Assembly: GCF_050624435.1 (NCBI RefSeq)
Contig: NC_134531.1
Location: 251,858,812 to 251,922,811 of the forward strand
DNA: 64,000 bases
Direction: 5' to 3'
From: Tenrec ecaudatus
Taxonomy: Eukaryota > Chordata > Mammalia > Afrosoricida > Tenrecidae
Shown: piece by piece, positions 45,970 through 58,511 of the stretch
How positions within the stretch are numbered: position 1 is the stretch's first letter
Layout: every line of letters starts with the position of its first letter
Translations under genes and position numbers: made by a program
Notes under the pieces: model-generated
What the model was told of the DNA's origin: nothing
What the model saw: the letters and a program-made list of their open reading frames with translations, nothing else
Database searches by the model: none

Positions 45970-47060
45970 ATTGGTTCAAACTCGCAGTGAGTGACCCTGT
46001 GAGAAAAATACTGTCTGGTCCTGTTCCATTCTCACTGTCTGGATGTTTCTGAGCCCAGTGTTGTCACCTACCCTGTCAGTGCATCTCGATTATGCTCACC
46101 TTCTGTTTTTATCAGGCATGATGTCCAAGGACTAGTGCTTCCTGATACAATGTCTAAAGAAAGTAAAACCGTCCTGCCATCCACGCTTCTAACACATCCT
46201 GGCTGTACTTTTTCAATGACGGATTTGTTTGTTCTGGCAGGCCACAGTATACTCAGTATTTTTTGAGAACACCATAATTCAAAGGTATCAGTTCTTTATT
46301 GGTCTTTCTGATTGTCCAGTTTTTACATGTATTTGAGTTCATTGAAAATACGATGTCTTGCAACAGACACTGTAAGACACGAAATAACAGCAATGCTATA
46401 TAATTGATCAAGGATTCATGAGGTTGGGGATGGAGGGAAAAGAAGAGCTGATACCAAGGGCTCAAGTAGAAAGAAAATATTTTGGAAATGTTGATGGCAA
46501 CATGTGTACAAGTGTGCTTAACATTAATGAATGATGGCTTGCCATCAGATTTGTAAGAACCCTTCCCCCCATGAAAAGATTAATAAAATAATTTTCAGAA
46601 GAACAACCAAAAGAAAATGCTGTGTCTTGGATTCACCTTTGTTCTCAAAGGAACATCTTACTTTTTAACACTTTCAGGACGTCTTTGGCGACAGACAGGC
46701 TCATTTGATTTCTTGAATGCTGAGTCCATAGGTGTGTTTGGTTGTGAAGCCAGCTAACAGGTGATCTTCAATAGCTGCAGTATATTCTTTGCTTTATCGT
46801 GATGTTACTTATTGGTTCAATTTGTGTGTGTGTTGAGGGGGGTGGGTTTTCCCTTCATTTTGAAGTACCATTCTTACTGCAGGCTAGTCTTGGATTTTCA
46901 CCAGTGCTTCAAACCCTCTTCTCTTTGAGCAAGTAAGATTGTATCAGCTGCACATCACTGCCTGTCACTGAGTTTTTCTCCAATCTTGATGCCAAATTCT
47001 ACTTCATGCAGATAATGAAACCCAAGCCCTTCTAATTCTGTGTATCTTCATGTAGTTTAA
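45970..47060 (-). mobile_element. RTE-type LINE, split by an L1 tail
   Basis: 45970-46374 has the RTE 3' order ('aggcatgatgtccaaggact', 'cacatcctggctgtactttt', 'accataattcaaaggtatca'). 46606-47060 continues into what should be ORF2 ('gaatgctgagtccataggtg', 'attgtatcagctgcacatca'). No open frame survives. Confidence 0.6.
46375..46605 (+). mobile_element. L1-type 3' tail inserted in RTE
   Basis: 'aagagctgataccaagggct' to 'gaaaagattaataaaataat' on +, interrupting the RTE. Confidence 0.7.
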
Positions 47061-47132
47061 CTCAATATGACTTAGGATGGCAGAAAAACAGATTTTCAGA
47101 TAAATGATTGTTTACTGAGTACGACGGTCTAC

Positions 47133-47310
47133 GGGAGCCCTCGTGGTGTACGGGGTTGCACATGGGACTGTAACTGCAAGAGCCGCAGTTCAAAACCACC
47201 AGCTGCTCTGTGGGAGAAAAACGTAGCTTTCTCTTCCTCCAAAGGGTTACCTTGTCCTGCAGTAGGGGCCCTATGACTTGGAGTGGACTTGATGGTAGTG
47301 AGTTTTTTGA
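47133..47310 (+). mobile_element. AfroSINE
   Basis: 'gagccctcgtggtgtacggg', 'cagttcaaaaccaccagctg', 'acttggagtggacttgatgg tagtgag'. Confidence 0.75.
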
Positions 47311-49731
47311 GTTCTGTCCACTGAAGCAGATGGGGTCATCTAAGACACAATTCTATTGAATTGTTCTGCACACTGAAGAAGGTATGTATTTGGAAGCATT
47401 TTTTGATTGATTACTAGAATTATAGGAAAGATTCTAAAATGCAATATCCAGTCAACTGATTTCTAATGAAGATTAATGCAGGGCCTTTGTTGGATTCCTG
47501 TATATTTGTAGACCCAAACGGAATAGCTTGGGAACAATCAGATGGTCCCCAAGCCACACTCTGCCATCGAGTTAAGAGAAGCATTAGAACTGAAGAATAA
47601 AGCAGATGAATTGGAAGCAGCAAGAGAAAAACAATCTGTTAGAATTGAGAAAAAATGATCTAGAAGGAAAAACCTAAACTTTCAAAGTCTCAAGAAAAGT
47701 AAAAGAACAAAGAAAAGCAAAGAAACGCAAAAAGATAAGAGATTCCTTGAAGTTCTGTGACCTTTATTATTAGATCTGTGACCTTTATTGAAGATCTGTG
47801 ACCTTTATTATTAGAATACCAGAGTGCCATCTTGACAATAAAGGCATAGAAACAAGCTTCCAAGAAAAAAGATCAGAATTTCTCCGATCTAAACAGAGAA
47901 CCAAGTGTGAAGAGGGACACAGTTCAGTGTGAGGGTCTATATTGGTTCAGAGGGACTAAATTTTAAGAGATAAAGGAGATAGAAAGTTTAAAACTTAATG
48001 ATCAATTAAAACGTTTTTAATGGAACAGAGGAGAAAAGTAGTTAAGTGCTGGTTTTTTTTTTATGCAGAGTTGGTAGTGGTTTGATATTTGGACTAGACA
48101 AACTTTGACAGCTTTTCTAATGGTACAACGTTACATGTAAAGACAATCAGAAAGCTTGTTTTTACTGATCCAACAGAACAGAATGAGGAAGGACAATGGC
48201 TGATAGCTTCGTTTACATGTCTTACCATTCTGAATTCTTCTTCCTTTTTCTGATTTATATCCCATTCATTTTCCAGGATATTTCCTCGCTCTCTACTATT
48301 TCTTTTATAACACATGCAACCCCACAGCATCCAATGCTTTCCTCTGACCTCCATCACCACACTGAAATTCTTGCTATTCTGTCTTACTGACTGTATATTC
48401 AACTCGAGAAGGGAGAGGACTGTCTCTGCCATCATGACTGTTGCCCTAGCGCAGTGCACGCCACATAGAAAATCCTCATTTCATGTGGGGACACACTGAA
48501 TTTGAAATGCTGTGAAACTTCTGAGCAGAAATGTTTCGCGTGTCATCTTATGTTACATTGCGTTTGAGGATTGAGAGAGGTGTTAGGGGAAAGCTCTGCA
48601 TTTGGGAGTGTTCCCTTTTTGGGGGTGTAGTAACTGAAGTCACAGGAGTCGCTGAGCCTGCCCAGGTAGACTGCATAGAGTGGAAAAGGAACTCCGAAGA
48701 ACAGCAGTGTGAGAAGTCAGTAGTGGTAACAAGTCAGATAAGATCAGACAAAAGAAAGAAGGGGACCAAAAGGGCCAGACAAAATAAGATGTAAGACGGA
48801 GAGTTTTAAGAAGACAGAGAAGGGAGGAAGTAGGAAAGAGGACAGGGAGAAGAGCTAGCAATGCCAGGTGGGATGGGAAGTTCACGGGCAGAGAAGCATC
48901 CTTCCTTGTCCTCATAAGGAAATCTCCGAAGATAGGAGTGCTGTAAAAGTGTGGTGAAGAAATCAGTTGATCTCCTGCTATCAGAAAAAATTGTCTATGT
49001 AAAGGTTTGTCTGTAAGCCGTGAAGTGAGATGTAAGCTAAGTCCATATAGAAGAAGCACACGAGTCTCTGTGATCCAAGGATTGTAAATAATAAAACCTA
49101 AGACTGGAGGAGGCACCTGTATTAGAGTTTACATTCTGAACACCTGGATTGGTGAAGGCTATGGATGTCAGTGAGAACCCAGAATCCATTTGTGGAGTCC
49201 CCAGGTGGATTAAACCCCTGGTGAGCCCCCTCTGACCATTGATGAGGGGTATGAGTAACCATGCTATCAGACAGTTCATTGGAAAGTGGATTAATGCAGA
49301 TGTAGTTAGGTTATCATTTGTTCTCCCTTTTGACCAATTTTTAATTTGTTCTAGCTTTTATTATTTTTGCTTTCTTTGTAATTGTGAGTTTTCTATTGAT
49401 TTTTGTTTTGGTTTTTGCATGACTTTCTTTATACGAAATCCAGAATAGGAAAATCTATAGGGATACTAACTGGATTAATAGTTTCTTAAAGTTATGACAT
49501 GGGAGATTAGTGGAAATGGGTACAAGGATAATCAGATACAAAAATGAAGCAAATATTCCAAAATTAATTGCGATGATTATACAACTCTAACATATTTAAG
49601 GGATTGAATTGCATGGTATATGACATATGCCAATAAACTTACAATTTAAAAAAGCTAAGAAGAAAAGTATGCATTGGCTGTTGGTCACTCAGAAACAAGC
49701 TGCATTAGTGAATAGTTTTATTGGAGAGGTA
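47311..49731. other. Intron 1, mostly unrecognised
   Basis: Contains three spaced copies of TCTGTGACCTTTATT (47754, 47775 and 47796; period 21) and a possible L2-type tail on + at 48390-48485 ('gggagaggactgtctctgcc', 'cagtgcacgccacatagaaa'). A short lysine/glutamate-rich frame at about 47565-47656 looks coiled-coil-like, but I cannot tie it to a gene. ORFs at 48531-49116 on both strands are unsupported. Confidence 0.45.
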
Positions 49732-49739
49732 GGTCTAGA

Positions 49740-49939
49740 CAGTGGTTCTCAACCTGTGGGTTGTGACCCCTTTGAGGGGGTCGAACAACCCTTTCACAGG
49801 GATCGCCCGATACAAAACAGTAGCAAAATTACAGTTATGAAGTAGCAACAAAAATAATTTTATGGTTGGGGGGTGTGGTCACCACCACATGAGGAACTGT
49901 GTTAAAGGGTCACGGCATTAGGAAGGTTGAAAACTACTG
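49740..49939 (+). mobile_element. SPIN-type hAT MITE
   Basis: CAGTGGTTCTCAACCTGTGG start, 'gttgaaaactactg' end. Target duplication GGTCTAGA (49732-49739) / GTTCTAGA (49940-49947), 7/8. Same internal-deletion form as 17732-17927. Confidence 0.9.
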
Positions 49940-49986
49940 GTTCTAGAACCTGATTTGCAGTACTTTGAAGCTAGGAGACTTTGCCC

Positions 49987-50015
49987 TTCTCTCTCTCTCT
50001 CTCTCTCTCTCTCTT
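49987..50015. repeat. (CT)n microsatellite
   Basis: Uninterrupted CT run of about 14 units. Confidence 0.9.
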
Positions 50016-50054
50016 TCAACCTGTTTCTAAATGTTATGTACACTTTGACATTTA

Positions 50055-50243
50055 GGAGACCCGGTGGCATAGTGGTTATGCCTTAGGCTGTTACCATAGA
50101 TCGAATCACCAGCCATTCTTTGAGAGAAAGACGGGCTTTCTACTCCCCGTGGAGTCATAGTCTTGGAAACTCACAGGGCAGTTCTGCCTCTGTTCAATAG
50201 GTCGTTGTGAGTTAGAATTGACTCAATGGCAGTGTGGGCTTTT
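50055..50243 (+). mobile_element. AfroSINE
   Basis: 'gagacccggtggcatagtgg ttatg', 'gggctttctactccccgtgg', 'gttagaattgactcaatggc agtg'. Confidence 0.8.
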
Positions 50244-51934
50244 TTCCCTGACACTGATTAGAATGTATGGAGATGGAGGCCTAAAACTCTTTTATATACT
50301 TAGCTCTTAGGTGACTCTCATGCCTAATGGTGAAGATGATAGAGTAAGATAATATTGAGTGGCTTTGAGGCAGGACTTTGAACCTAGTTCTTGATTCTTG
50401 AATAATGAAGCAAAATTGGGTAGATCAGAATTTGCAAAATGTGGGTGCCTGGATTGAGCCCAGAACAGGGGAAACTATGGGTTGAAGTCTTCCTAGAAAG
50501 GTAACTTTCCTCTTAGAAAGCAGGGCATGATGCAACTCACGTAGCAGTGTGCTTTGCTCAGAAATGGTGGCCAGCCGCGCTGCTGTGAGTGGGTGTTGTT
50601 CTCCTCCTACCTGGCAATAACCCAATCATCTGTTTAAAACTCCTGATTCCCAGTCCAGGTCTTCAAACCAGATATTTTGGGTTATCGTTCTGTCCTCTCA
50701 CGTGTTGCAAATTCCAGTCCATCCTGGCTTTGGCTCATTGACCAGAAGACTGAAGTGATTGATTAAAAGCTCTGCTTTGATTAAACAGATTGATTCCAAG
50801 CCATGCTTTGAAGTGCCCATCAGAGGTTGGAAGTCACAATGCTCTAGTGATGCCTGTCCGCTGGATTTTCCGGGTTTTCTTCCCTTAACCTCGTAATGCT
50901 CAGCTGTGTGGCAAGGGGAGTCCGTTCATTTGACCCGGTGGACTTGGCTCGACGCTTGCCACACAGATGTTGGGAAGGACGCAAGGACTAGGAAGTGAAG
51001 GCACCAGCCAGTGGGCAGTGAATGTACTACGTTGGAGTTGAATAGGGGAAGGAATGCGGCCAGGAGGAAATGAATAGACTGGAGTCAAGTTCATAGAAAG
51101 TATGCAGTGGGTGTCAGAGCACTAAAAGGTCAGGAGACTCTGACCAGAACAGTGAGACGGGGGAGTTTTTAAGATTTCACAGGTGGGAGTAATCTCTGTT
51201 AATGGCAAAACCAAACGTCCAGGTGGTGGCCCTGGATGTCACTTACTGAAGTAGAGTAGAAATCACTGGAAAAGAGATAAGTGAGAATCCCATTCTCATG
51301 AATTAACTTTTCACAAGACTCTACACTGAAAACTTTAGAACTCCTTTTAATTTTTTTAAAGAAACTAGCATTGTCTGGTCAGACTGTAGTCACATGAACT
51401 GAATCAACTGATGGGCAAAAAAACCCTTTAAGATATTGTTTGTTTTTAACAGTTGTATTGACATATTTCTTATACCGTAGATTTCAGTAGTTTAAACGTA
51501 TTAAAAAGAGCTGTGCAGTCATCCCTGCAGTACATCTTAGAATATTTTCTTTCTTCTGCGCCTTACCAGCTCCCTGTTTCCCCCAGCCTCGCCTGCGACA
51601 GCACGAGCCTGTCCTCATCTCACTGTCCCTCCCTCCGCTTCCCAGGGTGAAAGCGAGCATCATATTCAAAAGCACCGCATGGTGAGGAGCGAACTCACCG
51701 CGTGTACTCAGGAAACACGGCTAGAAAAGCCTTCGACCAGGCAGATCGACACCCGTGGTCGCAAGCATGGGCTCAGACACGGGAACAATTGTGAGGACAG
51801 TGCAGGGCTGTGCGGTGCGTCCTTCTGCTGTTCTCAGGGCACTGTGCCCCAAAGCTGACAACAACCGATGAGCTCTGAAATTTCTAGGACTGAATTTTGT
51901 TAAAGAGAGGAAGCCTGCTGGGAGTCGCAGCGAG
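50244..51934. other. Intron 1, mostly unrecognised, one old L1 tail
   Basis: 51437-51615 on - looks like an ancient L1 (L1M-type) 3' end ('aacagttgtattgacatatt', 'ttccc ccagcctcg'). The remainder shows no landmarks. Confidence 0.45.
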
Positions 51935-52085
51935 TGGTGGATTGTTGCTTGGCCCCATGGATTGATCGCAACTGCTCAGTCGTGTCTCCAAGGCTGTGAT
52001 CTTCACAGTGGCTCCATGGGTTCAAACTGCTACTTTCCCGTGGGCACCTGCATGCTCAACGGTTGTGCCACCAGGGCCCGTAGCA
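51935..52085 (-). mobile_element. AfroSINE
   Basis: 'gtctccaaggctgtgatctt', 'ggttcaaactgctactttcc', 'ggttgtgccaccagggcccg'. Confidence 0.65.
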
Positions 52086-53559
52086 TGGTAGAAAAGCACT
52101 TCCTTCGGTGACTGACTTTAGCGCTCCTTTGCTTCGCATCATGAGTAGAGTTGGTAGTTGGGGGGAGTGGAAGAGGGCTTTGGCACCTCACATTCCTCCA
52201 GGGCAGTGCCAAGTAAACATGAGTTTGCTCCTAAAAATGAGTGGAAATGGATAATATCTTCTCTAAAATTAGCCACAGTGACCCTCTTTAGGGTCTCAAT
52301 GCATGTGCATCTTAATTGAGTATATATTGAATATAGATACAGACAAACAAAAACAAAAGAGTGAAATTCTAGTGCCCTCTTTGAGACTTGTGATGCAACT
52401 TGGGAAATCTCCCAGTAAGTGATTTGACTGACACAGCACATCTGGTCGTAAAAGTCAGTGTTCAATAATCCGTGAGAAGTCTCATTTCCTGTCTTGATCA
52501 AATGGGATGTATTAGTTAACAATTGCAGCTTCCTCTTTAGAAGATTTCCTGACCCCTTAAACGCCCATCTTCCTTTTCAGCTGATTGTAAGACCTCACTG
52601 ATGTGTAGTAAGAGTGACAGAAGGGACAGTGAGTTGGAGAAAGCCACAGGAAAGATATGTCTTTCGTGGCTTTTAGTGGTGCTCACGAAAATTTTGTCAC
52701 ATTTGTGTAAGTTTCCCCCTTTTGTGTGTTTTCTTGGTGTAGTCTTTTTAGAAACCATCAGAATATTCATAAAACAAATGAGGTGAGTTATATTATTGGT
52801 AGTAATCTGACCAAAACCTGAAGGGAGCTGGAGGGTCTTACACAGTCAACCCCAAGAGACAATAAGAATGACAATAGGCAAACTCCAGAAAACAATAGGC
52901 ATGCTTTTTCTTGTATTAATTCATTATCATTTAAATCTGTTTAATGATCTTTCTACTCCCCCTTTGGAGATAAGTCCTAAAAAATTATTCAGTTGTTTCC
53001 CTGGAGCAGTATCAAAATTTGTATCTGCCTCAGCACATCTGACCTTGCCCTCTTCCTTGAGGGAGTGAACACATGTTCTGTGAGTAATCAGCCCCCTAGA
53101 TGAATCTGCAGCTGGACAAAGGAGCAGGAAGATCAGATTCCAGTGTTTTTTTCTTCATCATCGAAATGAAGTTACAATTCAAAAATTCCTCCAGATGCTG
53201 ACCCTTTGCGGTCAGTTATGTTCTAGAGGAGACTCTGGAAGAGGAGGAGGCATGGATGGTGGTGATAGTGATGGCTCTGGAGCAGGAGCAAGACTGTAGG
53301 TTCAAGTTGTTGGTGGAAGTGTATGGATTGAGCTTGGACTGCGGCCTGTTTCAAAAGCAGTTTTCCAGTGGTGGTTACTGGTCTGTCACTTTGGTCTTGT
53401 GAAAATGAGTAGTAGTTGGGATAGACTGGTTACACAATATTATTATTTTCCACTGTACAAAGCTATGCCGAAAATTTTGGGACCCTTACTTTTGATCTCA
53501 TTAACACCCCTTTTCTCCTAATATTTAAGAGCTTTGACACCGGCGGGGGGGTGGGGGTG
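52086..53559. other. Intron 1, nothing recognised
   Basis: Unique sequence; ORFs up to 127 codons on - at 52139-52522 have no recognisable family. 53250-53290 is GGAG-rich. Confidence 0.45.
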
Positions 53560-53900
53560 GGAGAGGCATTCAATTCCTGTTGTTGACTCATGGCACCCCC
53601 TTGTGTTACAAAGTACAACTCCCAGGGTTTCCTGGCTGTCATCCTAATGAGAACAGATCACCAGGCCTGTCTCCCCTGATTCTATGGGGTGGATTCAAAC
53701 AGCTCACCTTTAGGGTCACAATCCAATTTAAGAACTGGGAGGAGGAAACTTAAAATTCCTATGAGCTTCCAAAAAGCTCTAATTAAAACAGTGAGCCCTG
53801 GTGGTGTGGTGGGTTTTGATTTGAATTGGGCTCTTAACTGCAAGGTCAGCAGTTCAAAACTACCAGCCGATCCTTAGGAGAAAGAGGAGGCTTTCTAAGA
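53560..53900. mobile_element. Two AfroSINE pieces, opposite strands
   Basis: 53560-53720 is on - ('gttgttgactcatggcaccc', 'cccagggtttcctggctg'). 53790-53900 is on + ('gagccctggtggtgtggtgg', 'actgcaaggtcagcagttca'), with its 3' half missing. Confidence 0.65.
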
Positions 53901-54293
53901 ATTCTTCCCTGAGTTGTACCGTTCATGAGCAGAAAGGCATTCATTACTGGTTGACCAGATGACATCCAGCCAAGAATGAAAGCAGATATTCCATATGAGA
54001 TTTTTTTAGCCTTTGCTCTAAATGAGCTTTTCTCAGCCTCAGCACTTCTTCACCGATGGCCCCATCATTCTCCGGCCTTTGGTCTGCCTTGTCTATTATA
54101 ACGTTCAGCAGCACCCTTGCCTTCGGTTAGTGGATTCCAGCAACACTCCTCCTTCCAGTGGTGACATTTCAAACGGTTTCCAAACATTGCCAAAGAGGAC
54201 ATTCCATTGTGCCAGCATATGCTTTCAGAATCACTGCTCTAAGCGTACTGGGTAATTTGTTAAAGAATAGTTTACAGATCTTGGTTTACGTTT

Positions 54294-54845
54294 CCCCCCC
54301 AATAGTTGTATTGGCACACAGTTTACATATTATCATACAATGGGGTAGTTCAATCGTTCACTCATATCAAGGTCTTGGTTTACTTTTAAATAAAGGTGGG
54401 GGTGGCTGCAGACAAGTTCTCTTAGTAAAACACCTATCTGTATCTCATTATGGTGCCTTCAAAAACTTTAATCAGAAAAATGGCTTCTGGAGAGATCTGC
54501 TGGGCCAGTTAATTTCCAGTTAAGAGAGGTCATGTCAGAAGTTTTGGCAACTTTATCTGGGCTCCCAAAAGGAAGTCTTGGGTAATTGAGTTGGGGTAAC
54601 TTGATGGCAGTGGATATCCTTGTTAGATTTTTTTTCCCTATTAAAAGATCATTTTATTGGGCGCTCTTACCGCTCTTGGTACAATCCAGACAATTGTATC
54701 AAGCACATTTGTACATGTGTTGCATCATGATTTAATTCCCTAGTTTACCGTGTGTCTAGCATTGTTTGCTCACCGCTCCCTTTCCCTGCCTCCTCCTTCC
54801 CCAGTTTTCTTGAAGCACACAGCATCACCATGGGGGGTTATTAGG
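54294..54845 (-). mobile_element. Two short L1-type 3' ends
   Basis: 54294-54385 is of the older type ('aatagttgtattggcacaca', 'gtagttcaatcgttcactca'). 54640-54845 is of the common type ('cattttattgggcgctctta', 'atcaagcacatttgtacatg'). Unrecognised sequence lies between and after them (to 55337). Confidence 0.6.
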
Positions 54846-55337
54846 AAGAACTTGTAAGAAAATTGAAAACTGCACTGAGGAGAGTTAGGCCTGGATAATT
54901 GTGCCCAGACATTTTTTTCTTTTCCCTCGTGACAGAGCATCTGCGCTTGCTTCTGAAAGTAGCAAGGTGGTTTTGGGAATAATTTGCCCTGATTGTTGAT
55001 CATTTCATTGGGAAACTTTACCCCATTCCAGACTATAGCAGCCCTGGTCTTGCCACGCTAGACTTAAGTTTTGTTCAGAGAGCATTTGAAAGGAACATTA
55101 TTTTGAATCCCTTGAGGATGTTGAAACTGCCATTGTGACTTGGTATAAGTTGACGAGAAAAATGGAAGCACAATCTTCAGACATACAAAGATCTAGATGG
55201 GGGCTGTGTCGAAAAGAACAGTTTCACACTTAGATCTTTTTGTTTAAGAAAGTTTCCATGACTTGTAGCAATACCTTATGACTTACCCTCAAACTCCAAA
55301 CGTGTACACCATAGCAGTTCATGCTTGGCCAGGTTGG

Positions 55338-55800
55338 TGTCTTAGTCACCTAGTACTGCTGTAACAGAAATATCACAAGGGAATGGCTTCAACAATAGAA
55401 ATTTATCTTCTCACCGTGGAGGAGTCGAGAAGTCTGTCAGAGTGCTGGCTTTAGGAAGGCGGTGCGTTCTCTGTCCACTGTGGAGAGAGGTTCTCTCTGA
55501 GCTTCTGGGTGAATTTCAGGGCGCTTGGCTTCTCTCATCTCCATCCCTCTTTTTTCTTGCTTGGTTAATCTTTTATATCCCAAAAGAGATTGATTTAAGA
55601 CATATCCTAGACTAATCCTGTCTTGTTATCATAGCAAAGACAAGCCCTTCCCAACGGGCGCTCGGATCTTAATTACAGTCATAATCTGCAGTGTCAGGGT
55701 GGAATTGTGTCCACCACAAAGATGTGCTGTAAATACCTGGGGTTATGTAATCTCATTAGGAAATAGGTTAGGATTTACAACACATATTTGGAGGGGGTAA
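55338..55800 (-). mobile_element. MLT1/MaLR-like LTR with an internal inversion
   Basis: Starts 'tgtcttagtcacctagtact gctgtaacag' and runs through 'aagagattgatttaagacat' and 'actaatcctgtcttg', the reverse of the family at 5806-6185. 55695-55775 reads in the opposite direction ('ggaattgtgtccaccacaaa'), then - strand order resumes ('ggttaggatttacaacacat'). Confidence 0.5.
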
Positions 55801-56031
55801 ATAGGCTATTAAGTTCTCTATCTGGTCAGGTAAAACTTGAATCAAATACTCTTAGGCATTCCAAGTCACAGCTTGCAGTGGATGGGAGATTTTCTTTTCA
55901 CTTGGGTTTCTGGTACCTGGTACCCATCATCTGGTTTGCAAGAGGAGGAGGCAGTCAACTCCGGCACATACTTTAGAACATTCTTGGCCCAGTGCTGTGG
56001 GCTGTTCTTTGCCTCCTTCTCCCCCCTCCCA

Positions 56032-56052
56032 ACACACACACACACACACACA
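56032..56052. repeat. (AC)n microsatellite
   Basis: About ten AC units. Confidence 0.9.
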
Positions 56053-57049
56053 AGATTCTGAAAAGGACAGCTCTGTTTTAATTGTTTTCTTCATCTCCCT
56101 GCATGCAGCAGGTCCTGGTTTTCATCAGTTAGTGTTTATTTTGTTAACTCTTGTCGAAACTGTGCTTTAAGGAAGAAAGCATAAGACTTTCTGTGTATTG
56201 AGAATCAAAATAAACATAAACAAAAAGATTCTAAAAGTTACTCCTGCCTTTCTGTTTGCGCTCTTTTTGTAAAATTCATTTCAAAAACGACAACTGCAAG
56301 CTAAGTAATTCACTATGTGGGGATCAATTAGATGTGACAGTCTGCCATTACTAAGTGGGGCATTTAGCTGTTGGTGGGAGATGTTTGGCTGTCTGTAGTC
56401 TGTTAGCGCTTTCAATCAGTTGAAAAGCTACTTTAGTTTCTATTTGTTAAAGAAGATACATTTGTTTTTTGAGTTATACCATTTCTTCAGTCATTATTTT
56501 CTAAAGATAAAAACATCTCTAGAAACTGCATTTTCATCCTTTGACTAGTAAGGGAACATTTCAGGCTAGTTTCATAAGGTTAGAAACGGTTTTAAGATAG
56601 TTGGCTTTTGTTTCCTTCAAGGTTAATGATTGTTTGAAAGTTACTGTATTACAGTTCACTTATTTTCATAGTGGAGGTTTTTACACTCCTGTGTTTTTAA
56701 TTTAGATTATATTCAGCCAAGATATTCAAGGTATTTTCATGGTAGTCAAGAAAACTTTCTGGTTATTTTTTTCCTGGGTTATGTTACATTCTGAGTTTCA
56801 TATTTGTTAAAGAGCAGTGGGTATATTACACAAAACCCCACATGTTTATTTGAAGTTACCCATACATATTATTCTGTTATTGAACTGCTGTGCGTAGCTT
56901 TTGTGTCTGAACTGGAAGCAGGTGTGGGAAGATTCCAAAGTTTAACCTTGATTCAGAGTTAAGCTTTGTTTAAGATAATTGTTTAAGAAGCATGTCTCTA
57001 GCATTGAATTTGAAAGTAGACGGTGGAGCAATAAAACAGCAGAAAGAGC
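56053..57049. other. Intron 1, AT-rich, nothing recognised
   Basis: Unusually repeat-poor for this window; T-rich unique sequence. A conserved element here is possible but cannot be judged without alignments. Confidence 0.5.
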
Positions 57050-57190
57050 AAACTCCTTGCTGTCAAATTGATTCCTGTTTATCGCAATCCCGGGAGGCGG
57101 CCAACTAGTCCTGCCCCGGGGCATTTCCAAGGCTGTAATTTTTTTTGGAAGCCTTCTGCCACATCTTTGTCCCATGAGGTGGGTTTCCTG
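57050..57190 (-). mobile_element. AfroSINE, decayed
   Basis: 'ttgctgtcaaattgattcct', 'gggcatttccaaggctgtaa', 'gaagccttctgccacatctt tg'. 57191-57902 holds nothing recognised. Confidence 0.6.
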
Positions 57191-57902
57191 TGCTGACCCA
57201 TGAAGGGGACACCTAGCTTAGTTTGTTCCATCAATGCGTTCTACCCCTCTTGTGTTTGAGAATAAAACTTACCAGCAAAGGATATGATTTTTAAGCATTG
57301 TCATACGGATCTACATTTGGGGTGTTGGGATTTTTTCCAGTCAAGTTACTTCTGAGACTTATATGAAATTACTTTCTAAAAGGTTAATGTACAGTTTCCT
57401 TACTCTTTCAGTTAATAAGCATTTATTTAGCACTCGCTACTTGCAAGATACTGTGTTCGTCTCTTATACGCCATCTGTTTTGGAATCTAACATTATCACT
57501 TTGAATAATTTGTGTGTGTGTAATTCCTGAACTATTCCAAAAGTGATTATAAATAGCTCTTTTGAAGGAGAATATGCTATCATTAAAAATGGGTGTTTTC
57601 ATCTTATTAGAAAGATTCACTTGGATCTCACCCATCACTATGAAATACTAAATAGTTTAATCGCAGCAGCCCGGCAACTTCTAGAATGACCATTACATGC
57701 TGTTTTCTAGGTGCTTCGTAGAAGGGCAAACTTTATAGAAGACAAAGGGAAGGATGCAAATCTTTTTTAGGATGCAAATGTTTTATTTTTATAAACAATA
57801 CATTAAATTACCCGAGTCTCCACATCCAGCTGCTGAAGAAACTCGTTGAGTAACTAATGCTGCTAACAAGATTGTAAGGTCATTTTTAATAAGCCTCTAA
57901 AC

Positions 57903-58071
57903 CAGTGGTTCTCAACCTTCCTAATGTCGCCACCCTTTAATACAGTTCCTCATACAGTTTCGTTGCTATTTCATCAACTGTAATTTTGTTACTGTTATGA
58001 ATTGGGCTCTCCTGTGAAAAAGTCATTGCCACCCCCCAAAGGGGTCACGACCCATAGGTTGAGAACCACTG
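57903..58071 (-). mobile_element. SPIN-type hAT MITE
   Basis: The - strand begins CAGTGGTTCTCAACCTATGG and has the SPIN order in reverse on + ('gtaattttgttactgttatg'). Target duplication CTCTAAAC (57895-57902) / CTCTAAGC (58072-58079), 7/8. Lies about 430 bases before exon 2. Confidence 0.9.
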
Positions 58072-58511
58072 CTCTAAGCTTTTCCTTGTTATTTAATTGG
58101 AGGAAAATGAGTAGGAATCATTTAGATTACCCCAAAATGACATTTATAATTAAATAGTTGAAATGGATTATATACTTATTAAACATTTTAATACTGATCA
58201 TTCTTTTTATAAATTGATTTTCTTTTAAAAATTGGATTATGTTTATGCATATAGTTGTGTTTACCACTGTTTACCCAGATTGGACAGTTCTTTGAAATTT
58301 TAAAGTAATGGTTCCTTTGACCTTTTGGCTTCTCGTGACTCATGTGGTTACGTGTGCCAAGAAATATTTCATCTCTTGGGTAAGGAAAGTGTTGTTTTGC
58401 AGTGTTAGATATCTTACGTATTTTATATGTTCAGAGAAAAAATAACAAGTGTAATTATACTGTAATTAAAGATGTAAGAACAAGTTATCATTTAACTTTT
58501 TTTTTTTTAAG

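Larger units (their letters stand above)
34594..58511 (+). other. DCBLD2: DCBLD2 intron 1
   Basis: GT (34594) to AG (58510-58511), 23.9 kb. It begins inside the CpG island and is then filled with repeats, listed separately. I saw no further exon or RNA gene within it. Confidence 0.9.

Noticed and set aside
47565-47660. Coiled-coil-like reading frame (ELREALELKNKADELEAA)
   Set aside because: About 30 residues only, no start or splice context, no parent gene I can name; may be chance in A-rich DNA or a retrocopy fragment.
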